64,000 bases of DNA from Oxytricha trifallax (lineage: Eukaryota; Ciliophora; Spirotrichea; Sporadotrichida; Oxytrichidae): contig ARYC01002495.1 of the NCBI GenBank assembly GCA_000711775.1, positions 1-64,000 of the forward strand, given 5' to 3'. A model generated the notes under the pieces. It had not been told where the DNA came from. It saw only the letters and a list, made by a program, of their open reading frames with translations, and made no database searches. Below are positions 12,284 through 24,600 of this stretch, in pieces (the stretch's first letter is position 1; each line of letters opens with the position of its first letter). A program made the position numbers and the translations under genes.

Positions 12284-12388
12284 TTTATATATTATTAGAA
12301 ATTATTACAAGATAAACTATAGTAATCGTGAAGAATATATCATTTAATTTTGAATAATTATCTTTTAAAATACTCATTTTTATCTTCT

Positions 12389-14742
12389 TCAATCCAAAAC
12401 TAAATTGTACTGTTATTTATTAATACTTGGTTCCTCTAGTGTAAATTCTTATCTAATTACAAATCCATGACCTGTAGATTTGCCCACCGGGGGTGAAGGC
12501 AAAATATCTGGTCTGTATTCGTCTTTAAGTATCTTTTGTTTGATATTAATTTTAGCTAATTTCTGTCTGGTTCCCATTTGCGATTAAATTACTGATCGAT
12601 CGAGGAATGTTACTTGATTTGAGATATTGAAGTAAGCTGTAGGATCACTCATTCGTTTTCTTGGAAGAGTAGACAAAGTCCCTGAGGTCTGATTCTGAGA
12701 CTTATTTAAATTTTGTTTTCGACTGCTTAATTAAGACTATATCGATTATTGACTGTTATATCAAATTTATAAATGATAGTCATTAATTAACAACCATTTT
12801 TACAATAGTATTGCTGTTGAAGCTCAACAGGTTTATTAATCACAGTATCCTATTTAATTTAAGTGATACTATTTGCCCTTGAATAGGAAATTCTGAGCTT
12901 TCTTTAATTGAAAAACTAGTCTTTAGGAGTATTTTAAGTAGTCATATCTATGAATCCTTTGGCTCCCTATGCTTTGGTTGAATTCAGCATTGAGAATTAA
13001 TTATTGAGAGTAGTGTTTAAACTCGGGGTATTAGACTTAAAATTCATAAGTAATGAAGGGTTGAATCTTTCATTATTCTCTTCTAGGATAAACTAATGTA
13101 TAATTTAAAATTGAGATTTATTTTCAAAGTGAAAAGTTTATCTTGTCTTCCCCTCAGAGATAGAACTTAAATCTTTTACTGTTAGTTATAAATAACTGAC
13201 TTGTTCATTTTCTTTCTGTTGCTCGCATTCACTGAAATATTTTACTAACTTTAGTCCATAAACTAACTTTTATTAATTTAAGCAAAACTATCTTTGATAT
13301 CTGGTGACTCATTATAATTTGAGATTTTGGGAGCTTATTAAAACAGCCTATGATTAACGTCAAATCTACGAAATTTTTCTTGGTAATTCTTTTTCGACAT
13401 TTTGTTATTAATGCTTGATTTCGATACATACTCTGGACCCTGTAAATTAAAATCACTCCCTTCATTCAAAGAAACACCAAAGGTTGGCTTCATTGCGTCT
13501 CTCATGTTCATATTATCTTTACTTAAATCAATTCTCTGGTTTTCTTTAGCAAAGATTTTGTTTATTTCATTATTAAAGTCTTTCTGCAAATACTCTATAT
13601 TTGGATTGAGCTATCCTAACTTTCCCTTTATTTTCTTGTTAAAATCACTTTGCTAGACTTATTGATTTTAATTTAGATTCACCCTGGTTGAGTTATATGA
13701 AATACTTGGCAAATAGTCTGTTTTGACATTTTTAACCTCTATTATATTCCCATCATGGTCATAAGTATGATCCTTTTTTAATAATTCTTCCTGTTAATTA
13801 CCGAACATTGAGCTTCCAGCACCTCTCTTTTTCTTAGGTGGTTCTTTTAACTTCTTATTATTTTTTGAGTCGACTCTTGCTCTTAGAAATTCTATAATTC
13901 CCTCGTTAAAGCCATCTTGATGCTCAAAAACTTAAAAATCTAAAGGAGTTTAATTTGGCCTACTACTCTCTTATCCGTTTTAGTTTATTTTACTATTAGC
14001 TTAACCTTGCTTGTTTCTTATAGAAAATTTACTTAAGACTTCTTCGTTATCAATTATTGATTTAGATTTTCGACTAAACCTGCTCTTTTTATCTGGGGAG
14101 TTTATAGAAGTTCTGGTATTGTTACCTTCTCTATTTGAATCTATCAATATAAAGTTAATTATACTTAAAAATTACAAGCTATATTCAAATCTTTTGATAG
14201 AATTTGCATTTTATCGACTTTCTAATTCTACGCAAAATTATCGAGAGGGCTATTATTTGGCTCAATTTCATCATCATTATTTGAAAGTAAATAGTCATCA
14301 TTTTTTCTATCTGGCTTTGTTACTTCCAATATAGAATTTATTAAGCAGCACATCATACTGTTTCTAACAGCATATGGCCTCACTTATTTATCAAGTTCCT
14401 TCACTTTAAGAATGTGCTCTACGTCAGATACTATATCATTTATGAAAAATAATGAGAAAAATAGATGGTATTAGCAATAAGATTAATAACAATACTAATA
14501 CTTTTTATATTTATAGAAAATGGAAGTTCTCGAACAGCTTTGTTATTTTTCCAGTATCCCTCGTAGACGTCTCCATCAGCATGAATAAAATTCCCTAACC
14601 AGTGCCTTTCTGTTCCTTGCTGAAGTCTCTGTCTTTCACCATCACTGACTCAAAGTATTGCTAGAAGAGTATTAAAAAAATTATAGATATCATAAATGTA
14701 ACTTACAAAATTATGGTGAATACAACATGGTTCCGTCTTCAT
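12389..14742 (-). CDS. MORN-motif protein with long disordered region
   Basis: About 708 residues after removing one intron and three IESs. It starts MKTEPCCIHHNF (ATG at 14742). Residues near 40-60 contain one MORN unit, GNFIHADGDVYEGYWKNNK, a motif linked to membrane or cytoskeleton attachment. Then comes a helical part (DIVSDVEHILKVKELDKQ, MMCCLINSILEVT), followed by several hundred polar residues rich in N, Q, S and K, such as EPPKKKRGAGSSMFGN and MRDAMKPTFGVSLNEGSDF. The end is RQEFTLEEPSINKQQYN, stop TGA at 12391. Two 1-nt insertions are needed: near 14,602 just before the MORN unit, and near 13,177 (AAAA run, QQQK-DLSSISEG). The gene converges on the RING-CH gene. Function is unknown beyond the motif. 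Confidence 0.78.
12747..12808. other. IES, 62 bp, pointer TATTG
   Basis: TATTG at 12747-12751 and 12809-12813 (CAATA on the coding strand); removal joins PVELQQQ to QSIQSQLSSRKQN in the minus-strand MORN gene. Confidence 0.72.
14138..14187. other. IES, 50 bp, pointer AATCT
   Basis: AATCT at 14138-14142 and 14188-14192; removal joins MQILSKD to SNREGNNTRTS on the minus strand. Confidence 0.78.
14438..14508. other. IES, 71 bp, pointer ATTTAT
   Basis: ATTTAT at 14438-14443 and 14509-14514; removal joins AVRELPFSIN to DIVSDVEHIL. Confidence 0.78.
14661..14706 (-). other. Spliceosomal intron, 46 bp
   Basis: On the coding strand it begins GTAAGTTAC and ends CTCTTCTAG. It follows the twelfth codon and joins HHNF to QYFESVMVKDRD in phase 0. 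There is no bounding direct repeat, so an intron fits better than an IES. Confidence 0.8.
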
Positions 14743-15049
14743 CTTAAAAGGTTTTCATTTTAACAATAAATAATTAATTAAAATTTATATATTTCCTATT
14801 ATAAATTATGATTGATGAGAGTGGATGATATAATGAATGCATCCATTTAGAAGTTTTGCAGAAAAATGTCTGTTACAGAAGGCCCAAGCTATATTTAAGC
14901 TGCTTTCCCTTTCTTAGTCATTTTATTTCTTAAATAATTATTATTTTAAATGAATGTTAATAGTTTATTTCCATATAAGAAAATAGTCAAAAATTAAGCA
15001 TATTAATGATAAATATAAAAGGAAATACAATCTTTATTATCTTTATCCA

Positions 15050-18000
15050 TCAAGAAGAAAACATTTTCTATCCAACTGCTACAATTATAGTTAGTAATGA
15101 TGTATATATAGAATTCATAAGTCCGTAAGTGGCCTTAAGACCTAACAATTTAAGCGGCTTATGCTCCCCATCAATTTCTAATCTTTCATTGATTGCATCC
15201 ATTTCACTAATAATTTCTTCAATAAGGTTTTTTATATCTTCTTAGCTCATAATCTATTAATAACTAATCAAGGTCTTTTGAAATAACTTCATGTATGGGC
15301 TTGTGTATTGCTCTCCCTTGAGAACTTTAGGTAGATTGAGCTTTATAAATAGTAGAGTTTACTTGATTTTTATAAGTTGAAGCCTATCATTGATGAATTA
15401 CTAATTTATCACAGCACCACAGTAGAGCATTATTAGTACTATTGTTAAGACTAAAAGTGTATCGTACAGTACTAGAGTCTAAGCTAACTCTGATAGTTGA
15501 AGCTATAATATATCAAAGAAATTCAAAATCAGCATGATAAAACTGAAAAAAAACCTTTGATATTAATTAAAACTCTCAAAAGTTTAACAAAGAAAAGGTA
15601 AGCCCCAAAGAAAGTTGAACAGTACAAGAAGATTCTGTTCATAAATTTCCTTCCAAAATCCATAACACATAATCTTAACATAAGCCACGAATGTATGGAT
15701 TATTTGCAACATGGATTAATTGATGGAAACATTCTATAAATCGGTTCAGTGTTACTTTTAAATGGATTTATTAAGGCACTGCAAGCCTTAATCATTTTAA
15801 ATTTAATAACTTTATTTATCATCAATAGTCTACGATAAAAGTCAATGAATCCGGAGAATATGAATATGTAGTTTGGCATAGTCATAGAAAAAAGTAGCAA
15901 AAGCTCAAAAATTTAATAAACGTAACTATCCCAATTGTCAAAACCTGCAGGTGTACCAAGTAGAAATAATCTAATCAAAAATGGAATAGACATTTTTACT
16001 AAGGTTAAGACCAAAATCAACATTATTAGATTTAAAACCCCCAAAATTTATCATGAATTAAAAAAAATTAATGAATTTTTTTTAATTATAAAGGTACAAT
16101 ATACATAATATATCAATAAAGTGCTTTGATGCATCAAACATTAATCCTTGTTTTAATATATATATATATATTGAAATAATTATTTTTATTATAGAAAATG
16201 ATTCAATTTTCTACTGTTTTTAATTATTTTATGAAATTTTTAGTTAAAACGATTCTTGTATAGTTTTAAAAATTCAATAAATTTTAATAATTCTTTTTAT
16301 ATAAGTCACAATCTGAAACAAATTCAAAACTTAAAATAATTATAATTTATATGTTTTTCAATTTGGAGATCTTGCTCGTGAGAAAAGTGCGAGCTCTCTC
16401 AAAATATGTCTTCCATCATACATTTTGAAAGGATCACTAATTTCTTTAATTTATGAATTCTTCTCAGGATCTATTTTATTAGTATGCAATGTGAACATGT
16501 CATAATCTTGGTTAAGTGGATCAAAGCTCTGTATAAAACAATATTTATTTATAAATACTATGGTTTTTTGTTTCGATTTCAATTCTTTTTCATAGTTTTG
16601 AAGCTATTTCTAATATTTAGTTTCATCAAATTTTTTGTCTTTTCTAAGTAAATCTGGATCTAGAAATCGATTTTTCATCTCATAGTCTTATATATCTTCA
16701 AATATCATGAATTTGAATTCCTTAAATTCAACCTAGTTTCTCCAAAAAGCGCTATCAATCTCTTTTTCGATAGTTTCGTTTGACAAAATGAACCATTAGC
16801 GAATCAATAAATCTTAACTAACGTATAAGTTAAATTAAAATATAAACTATAACTTATTAAATTTAAATAATAATACTCTAAGTTTTAGATGGAGATACTC
16901 ATCAATTAAAATCTAGCATCTGAGCTGTAGCCATAGCGCACTGCAATAATGAAGGACCTTATTAGAATTGTAAGGTTTAAGAAGATAAACTATTCAAAAT
17001 AAATGTTTTTCAGCTCAGTTTTAAATGGCAGTGTGATCATTCCAAGTATTCCTCCCCAAAACACTCTATTCTATACTCTGAATTAATCTTATCTTTATTT
17101 ATAATTGAGAAAATCACACAAATAAAAGAATTATATTTGCAAAATAGTATTTAAATGTTTTTAATTTTATACTAAACAATTATCAAATTTACTTTTGTCA
17201 TTAATAATAAATAATAAGCATTCATAGCACAATAAAAAATAATCTTTAAAATAAGAAAATTTTAATTATTATTGACTTAATTGTCACTTTAAATTAGCTT
17301 GTAATAACGATAGGCCAAATAATTTTTCTAAAAATGTGCAAAAAAATAAACAATAAGCTTAAATAATTTGAGTGATCTAAAATTTCCATTAATAAGGGGA
17401 AGATATATAATTAATTATCTAATGGTAGGTATTCATAGAAGTAGTTTGTCCACAGTATAACCATTATTGATGATTATTTATTAATTTAATTAAAATAAAT
17501 AATGCAAATACAGATTGAGTATTTTAAAGAATAAACCCACTTTTAGCAGCTGTTTTAAACCAGAATTACATGTTAAACTTTAAATAATTTGTATCAATCT
17601 AAATCATTTTTTATGAAAAATGAAAATTATTAGCAAGGGACATACTATCAAATAGCCTTATAATTGGTACTATCATAACTCCAAGATAAAAATAGAAGTA
17701 GTGATATATGAAGATTCTAATGAATCTTCCTAAGTGAAATGTAACGAGATATTCACTAATGTCAATCATCTTGACTAGAAGCAAATCTCCAATTCTCTGA
17801 GCAAGTGGATTTATTCTTGCAGTATTCAAATTAGAAAACATTGATAAACCCTTATTTTAAGGTTTCACTTCTTGGCTGTTTTATTTTAAGATTATTGCTG
17901 AGTGATCTGATAAGGAAGACGACGAAGGACCGTCAATATCATCATCCCAGTCTTTCTTTAAATTTTTAGCTGTGTTTTAATTAGAACCTCTGGGGGGAAG

Positions 18001-18727
18001 TTTTCTGCCCCTAGATATTATATTTACTCAAGGAATGAAGTGTCCTGCCAATATAAATTAATAATATGTAAATTCTATAAATTTCTAAAAAATTTTATCA
18101 TCAATTATGATCTAGTTATTTATAAAATTTGTCCGATATCATTCTACATTGATAAAGAATTCAAATTTTAATGAAATAAAATTAATTATTAATAAAATAC
18201 AATTAATTTAACTTTGTTTTTAATATATAATTCGACATGATAGTATTATTATACCTTGAAAATTATTTATAATAAAAAGTTGTTTAATTTATGATAATGG
18301 TAATAAAAATTGGGATTTAAAAACCTCTGATATTTTTATTGCCAAAAAATATATTTTTAAATGTTGTGTTAGGATTCTTTTGTACGTAAAAATGCACGGG
18401 GCATGAAACTTTCCCACGAATCTCCATATTTATTGTGGAATTCAAGAGAATTCAATTATTCTTTAGTATTTGTGTTAGGTTATTTGGAGTTATAAATTAA
18501 GTTTTCAACATTTTATTTGGTTGCATTAAATCAAAACAAAGAATTTTTATATGGTTTGAAATAGTTTACACAGAATTATTTGTTTTAGTAATAATAATAT
18601 ATAATAGATTAGTCTCTGTTTTTCTTGAATCTGTATCCTCAATTTCATCTTAGAAGGTACCTCGAAAAGTTTAAATATCATTTTATCCAGGAACAAAGTC
18701 AATACTTGCTTCTTCAATTAGAATCAT
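15050..18727 (-). CDS. Multi-pass membrane protein, at least six MDSs
   Basis: Unrecognised integral membrane protein. It starts MILIEEASIDFVPGQND (ATG at 18727); TETKEQLNSLEFHNKYGD, SRGRKLPPRGSNQ and an acidic/Ser stretch DDDIDGPSSSSLSDH follow. Hydrophobic helices include FIRIFIYHYFYFYLGVMIV, WGGILGMITLPF, FLNLTILIRSFIIAV, FELLLLFSMTMPNYIFIF, YCSTFFGAYLFFVKLLRV and LLVLTIVLIMLYCG. A soluble charged insert (about 16,380-16,800: KNRFLDPDLLRKDKKF, SDPFKMYDGRHILREL) separates two TM blocks. It ends VAVGQKMFSS, TGA at 15052. Junctions at 18.5, 18.2 and 16.85 kb are solved; those near 17.3 and 16.2 kb are not. It carries an in-frame TGA (18028-18030) and a T8 run near 15,557 needing one extra T, so integrity is uncertain. 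Confidence 0.65.
16803..16900. other. IES, 98 bp, pointer ATCAAT
   Basis: ATCAAT at 16803-16808 and 16901-16906; removal joins SSDARFQL to IRQWFILSNETIE on the minus strand. Confidence 0.78.
18040..18365. other. IES, 326 bp, pointer GTGT
   Basis: GTGT at 18040-18043 and 18366-18369; removal gives LRTKESQH-FIP in frame. The short pointer makes the exact cut less certain. Confidence 0.55.
18463..18608. other. IES, 146 bp, pointer TTAGT
   Basis: TTAGT at 18463-18467 and 18609-18613; removal joins DSRKTET to KEQLNSLEFH on the minus strand. Confidence 0.72.
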
Positions 18728-19817
18728 GAAACATAAAAATTATAATTTGTTAATTTTATGATATATTCACTTTTCTTTGATTAAATTTAAATTATTAGTC
18801 TTAATACTATTCATTAAAGTTATAATAGGGAAGCCAATTTATTTCTAAATGAAATTTTATAATAAGACTTTATGAATAAGAAAGCTTTGAAATGAGTAAA
18901 TCTAAAATTCTTCAAATTGATGTTTGTGAATTTAGTAAAATTTTTATGAAAACTATTGAAAATGGCTTATTATTTGGAATAAATGCATTAAAATGAGTAA
19001 TTTTTATATAAGTTATAATCATTTAACTATTAAGCTATCCTGTTACTTTGCAAATATCCAAATAATATTAAAATTCTAATCAATTTATAGTCAAATTTGT
19101 TAACAAAATATTATAAAATATATCGAAATACCTATATGAGTTATTTTTCTATGGGTTTTTAAATATATCATGGAATTTCAAATATTAGAAATGATAAATA
19201 TCATGTAAAGTTCTTCTCTTTTAATGATTAGAATCATAACTGCGTATATATGAATAACTCTTAATTTGAGAAATAAATATATTTAGTATGATTGTTTCAT
19301 ATTTTTGTATATCTATATTAATTATTATAAATTGTATTATGTATTAACATATTACAATATCTTTATTTTAAAACTTACGTTAATAAAGATGATTAGAAAA
19401 ATTAATAAGGATTCTATCAGAAAATAATATTTCTTTTAGTATTTATGAATGCTAATTATTTCTCTACATAATTTATTGTTGAGGGGTTTTGGGGTTTAAA
19501 TGCCTTGATGATCATTACTCAAATTTTAAGAAAAGTATATTATAAAATATCAAGCGGTAGTATGCAAGATTAAAATAAATTTGACTATTATATCTTTATT
19601 GTTTCATTGAAAGATTTTTCTTTAACATAAAGCATAAATAATAGAGTTCATTAATCTTAAGATATATTTATTAATAATTTTTTTAATTAATATCTTAAAG
19701 TTAATTACAATATTTATTTTTCATAATTTTCTAAACCAAAATCATAACTGAGTGTAAAAAGTTAATAATAACTTTATTAAAATAACCAAAAGACAAACTA
19801 TAAGCAATAGTAATATA
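18728..19817. other. AT-rich non-coding stretch with one G4T4G4 motif
   Basis: No persuasive gene on either strand. GAGGGGTTTTGGGGTTTAAATG at about 19,481-19,502 is an isolated telomere-like GGGGTTTTGGGG, identical to a TBE terminus, but without recognisable TBE sequence beside it. Confidence 0.5.
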
Positions 19818-20386
19818 TCATTAGTAAAAATTATAAACTATTTTAAATATCTTCATAAATTGTTTGGGTATAAATTCTAGCCATTTTTCTATTATTTCGC
19901 CTATGTTTCTATATCTTTCAAGGAATTCTATACTAATAATCCTGTAAAATATAAGAGAATATCTCCAATAAATATAAGATATATGTTTAAAGTATTTGTC
20001 TCTATAAGAATCTTGGTCTATAACAACTTTCTATAAATTCTTTCCTTAGCCCTACTTTATTTTTAGATCAGGTTAATTTACTTCATTTTTATGATTATTA
20101 TTGGCATACAAACTTTTTGCATTATTTTCGAGGGGATAGTTTGTTAGCTGAGATGTTTATTGAATTTATTAGTAATCTTGTTTATTACTTCTGATTTAAT
20201 TTGTGATTTATTGTTAATCGGAATAATTTAATAAAATGGAATAATTTAAAATTAATAATAAAAATCAAATAACCTCTAGAAGTGTTAGGCTCCTTCATTT
20301 ATAAGTTTTTTAAAGTAATAGTTGTATCTCTAATAATTATTTAGGAATTTCTTATTACTTAAAATCTCTGGATTCATTTTATTCAT
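19818..20386 (-). CDS. Small basic helical protein, unknown function
   Basis: 161 residues from ATG at 20386 to TGA at 19820 after removal of an 83-bp insert, which leaves exactly 162 codons. The N-terminus MNKMNPEILSNKKFLNNY and a Q/N-rich middle precede a C-terminus dense in aromatic and charged residues: DSYRDKYFKHISYIYWRYS, RIISIEFLERYRNIGEIIE, KWLEFIPKQFMKIF. No known domain was recognised. It diverges from the coding segment at 20,496. It could be the whole gene, since both ends are defined. Confidence 0.6.
20191..20273 (-). other. Intron (or IES) of 83 bp
   Basis: On the coding strand it runs from GTTATT to AAATCAG and joins AQHFQ to RSNKQDYQQ. The GTTATT donor is not the GTAAG type seen at 14,706 and 24,047. 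A 2-bp pointer AG is the alternative. Confidence 0.45.
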
Positions 20387-20495
20387 ATATTAATCTATCT
20401 TTATCTCATTAGCTAAATTATAAGCCAAAATATCGTTAAATAACTAAATAAATTAAAGATAGGACTCTCTAATTCAAATTTAAATATATAGTAAA

Positions 20496-21086
20496 ATGAA
20501 AAAATAGGGCTAGCATCAATCGTAAATGCAGTAGTAGCATTCAAACTAGATTTAGACCAGTCAATTTACCAATTATTAAGCTTCAAACCCACTTCAAAAT
20601 AATAGCTCTGTCTATGGACAGTAGAAAAGTACAAATTAAATATGAAATCTTAAAAATTTTAAATAAATTTTATGATTTTAATTTAAATATACAATGTTAT
20701 CGAGCTCAGTCCTTAGTAATTTCAGATAAGGTAAGTATAAATGCGATCTTAAAAAGCTTTATAGAAAAATCACCAACTTAATATGCGAAAAATTAAGTGA
20801 TCTCTAAAGGAATTCCAGAGGCCATTCAGCAAAAAATGAACTTGAATAACTACAAGCTTATAGCTAACTCTTAAATCCCACAGCAGAGCTTTTAATAACA
20901 AATTTATGTATAAAATAAGTTCTTATATAAAATAACAAATAATTTAGCTAATCCCCAATTATTACAACATCCAAGTTAGTCCGATATGAGAACCTCCTCA
21001 GAATACGTCAGAAAAACGTATAGGGGAACCTAACCCAACAAAAACGTCGACCGTTTATTATGTCACGTCGTTTTAAATCTTAATGA
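20496..21086 (+). CDS. Q/N-rich protein, candidate two-MDS gene
   Basis: ATG at 20496 opens a Gln-rich leader (MKKQGQHQSQMQQQ), then after a 60-bp IES a helical part: YKCDLKKLYRKITNLICEKL, NELEQLQAYSQLLNPTAELL, ending at TGA 21084. The total is exactly 177 codons. A second frame is also open from about 20,740 to 21,178 (KGIPEAIQQKMNLNNYK, TYRGTQPNKNVDRLL), so the frame choice is not secure; only the ATG and the codon count favour this one. Function unknown. Confidence 0.45.
20630..20689. other. IES, 60 bp, pointer TACAA
   Basis: TACAA at 20630-20634 and 20690-20694 flanks AT-only sequence containing TGA in the chosen frame; removal restores an open frame. Confidence 0.65.
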
Positions 21087-21445
21087 TACCAACATAGTTG
21101 AACAATAGAAATAGGTGAACAATGATAATGCAAAGAGCTGGGACACACTGCATGATTCCCGTTTAGGCTACATTTATTGAAAAAGTATAAGAAAATCTAC
21201 AGAAAAAATCCTAATAAAGTAAAAATCTTAAGTTTCCCCATTTAGCCTAGTTTAGTGGCAGTTCCAAAAGAGAACTGAATGGAGTTTTGCATGGTATAAC
21301 ACACCTAGGAAAAGAGGAAACACTCAGTAAGATAAGTAGAAAATACGACGTTATTGGGGGAGTTTGTGCTCACGACGGCAAGGGGCCGATGTGCATACCA
21401 ACATCCATGCTGAAAACCTGTTTGATGCATAGTTCCTTATATTGA
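21087..21445 (+). other. GC-richer coding-like segment, frame uncertain
   Basis: Roughly 40% GC, unlike its flanks. One plus frame reads HLGKEETLSKISRKYD and GGVCAHDGKGPMCIPTSM before TGA at 21,443. Another gives NKVKILSFPIQPSLVAVP, and a minus frame is also open. It is probably part of a gene with the preceding segment, but I cannot choose strand or frame from sequence alone. Confidence 0.4.
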
Positions 21446-21612
21446 ATATTTTTTAATCATCTTACTGGATTAATTTTGTATCTCCAGAATTAATTTCAAT
21501 GCTAAAAACTAACTAACTAACAAGATCCAAGTTTAATCAAGTTCTCTTTCAAAATTAAGACAATAATTTCAAATTGTAGCAAAATTTTTAGCTTGCTCCT
21601 TCTCAATAGAAA

Positions 21613-24600
21613 ATGCAGATGAAACCGAATTCTGGAGTTGGAGAACAGCAGTAGTATTATAAGTGAATAAATTATAATTTTTTTATAGTTATATGAAATT
21701 TTATCTGCAAGTATATATTTTATAAAATGTTATTTATAGATCTCGAAATTCTAGTAGTAAAATTTAAATATTAAAATCAGTTTATTATTACCAAGATGAC
21801 TTAGTATTTCTTTGTTGCTTTTTTTTATATACAAATATTTTCAACAGTTAATAAAATTCATTGTTTATAAATTAATATTAACGAATTAATTTTCCTTAAC
21901 AATATCAGCAGCCAGTAAGTTCATCTTAACCAAACATGAAGCTTGCACTTAATAAAAACAAAAATCCTGCTATTATAAGACAAAACAGCTCACTCACTCA
22001 AAACAAAGAAAATAAAATTGGTGCAGTTTAAGGTATCAATTTTACACTTATTTATTTTTTATGGTATTTTGAATTAAAAAAGCTCAATAGTCAACAAAAA
22101 TCAAAGCAATATTGATGAATAAGATGGTCAGAGGCTGATTTTGGTCTAAAACAACAACTTGCTAAATTAAGCTTTGAACAATCAATCATAGTACCAAGCA
22201 CAATAAAAAGTCATAAGCAATTTAAACAAGAAATTGAGTCACGTGAATAATAAGGAAAACCATAGCGCCCTTGGAATTAACACAAGTTACAACGAAATGT
22301 TTGACCCTAAATTTAACAACCAACAAAATCACTCTTAATTGAATGGGTAGAGATAAGAAGTGTCGCCTGTACACATCCACTATCACAATCATAATCACAT
22401 AAAAGTTATAAACAAGAGTCCAACTAATGCGACAGGAGTTAGACCTACTACCAATAGAAACTCAAGCTAAGGAGACAAGCAGACTATGGAAAATTAAAGA
22501 AAGAAGTCAATCAATGAGAGGTCTGGTACTAATGTTACTCACAATAATGGTAAGCAGCTATCTTTGGCGCTCAGCAAAATAAATAAAAACACTCAGAATT
22601 CATAAGTCTTGGCTTCATCACAGAGAGGATTGAAAGATGGAGGTTAATCTTCCAAGAATCTTTAGAAGTAAAGCGTTGATTTCTCATTTGCTGAGCAACT
22701 CTAATAGAAACTTTATCATTAATAGCAAGTACAATAGAGTTCAATTGTGCTTGAGGACTCTATTTAATAACTCAAACAAAAAAGCTAGGTTTTATACTTT
22801 GCCTATATTTATTTATATTTTTTTGTTTTTATAAACCTAACTGTTGTATAATAAAACAGAGTAAAAAACAAATAAAATAATGAAAAAATTAAGATTATTT
22901 TATCAATATCTTTTTGTATTTACTTTTTTAAATGAACTAAATTGTAAATAAGAATATTAATATGCCTAAGAAATTGCTTTTTTAAAATATATTTTTTTTA
23001 ATTTTATGAATTATTATGTATAGTTGCCTTAGAAATAAATTTTACTCACTTTAGATAAGACTGAAAATTTAATTCCATTTTTACTTCAAATAAGAATGCT
23101 TTTAGAAAGGTAAAAATAACTTAAAGTAATAAATTCGAAAATTCTATTCTAATATTAATATTTCCATCTTATATTATTAAAATTTTTCAATTAATTGTAA
23201 TTAAAAAATTACTAATTATCTTCATAAAATTTGAAAGAGGCATTTTTTGATTGGGTCAATTAAAAAATAAATTTACAAATTTTAGCCTGATTCGACTTCA
23301 AGGTTTTTCCGTTTTAGTATAAATTCACTCTAAATTGAATACAACGAAATAATTTTTAATCAATAAAAAGTTAGAGTTGTGTGTTAGTTTTACTTGATGT
23401 TATCAAATTAATGATTTTATCAATAATAATCAATTCAAATAATTAGTTTAAAAGGTTTGATAGATGCAAGTGTAGAAATAAATAAAAAACTTTCTAAATA
23501 GTCGCCAATAAGAGTTGAAAACCCAAAGCAAAGAATTTTAAATTAATTGACTAAATACATCAAACTGAAGAACAGCTCAGAAGTTAACGTAGGCAGTTCG
23601 GAAGAAATCATAGAAAATTTAAAAGAATGTATAGGGTATATCGTATTAATAGAACTAAATTTTCTATAAAATTTTTTTTTCACCACTTTAAATGTAAGAT
23701 TACACATCCAATTATATTTTTATAGTCTTAACTTACCTTGAAAAAAAGAAAATAATTAACATATCTATGTTAGAACAAGATTAAGTGACTTTAAACAGCT
23801 TAATAGCTGATATCATGAAACTTGATCTTACTAAGTTCAATCAATCAAGACAATAAAGGCTGGAGAGCAGTGGCTCCTAGTAAAGAAGCGATTCAAGCAG
23901 TTCTCATTAACCTAACAAGAAAATTTCTTAGTAAAGAGGGTCAGTTAGTAGCAATAAAACAAGTCGAAGATAAGGAACACCTGTAGGTCATCCAGCTCAT
24001 GGAAACGCAAACCCCACTGATTCAACTCTCTGCTCCTCGATTTCAAGTAAGATTTATTTTTTTATCAAAACCTACTTTAGATTTTAGCAATTTCAACAAG
24101 AGAAGAGGCTCAGTAATGACGGCTACGAACGAAAAATCTCCAGCTATAAATAAGCCAAGAACTAACAGTCAGTAAAATAAGAGTGACTAAGCTTAGGCTC
24201 CAGTAACTACAATTAACCTAAACATTAATGGAAAAGTTAACAATATCAGTATTTCTCCAATAGGACTGTTTGGCAATAACAACAACTTGATTGCTCCATA
24301 AGTTTAATCAACTGTATCTCAATAAAAACCTTTACTGCTTAACGATGTCGAAAATTACTAAAACGTAGGGGCTAGAAGAGGTTCTGATGGTCAAATTGTT
24401 CAAAGAAATAGCAAACTATAGCAATAATAAATGTAGCAATAAAACAATAAAGTTGCACCAAGTTAAAACTAGCAGGCATATTTTGGACAGAGAAGAGTCG
24501 GCAGTGCAGAACAAAAGAGGGAAAATTCTAACATGAGAAACGATGCACAAAATTGTGCTTTAAAGAAAAGTGCTTAATTATAACAGAAGTAATACTAAAT

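Noticed and set aside
13402..13656. Plus-strand ORF with LLMLDFDTYSG
   Set aside because: Antisense of the MORN gene, which has a much longer, better supported minus-strand frame.
14011..14334. Plus-strand ORF of 107 codons
   Set aside because: Antisense of the MORN gene and spanning one of its IESs.
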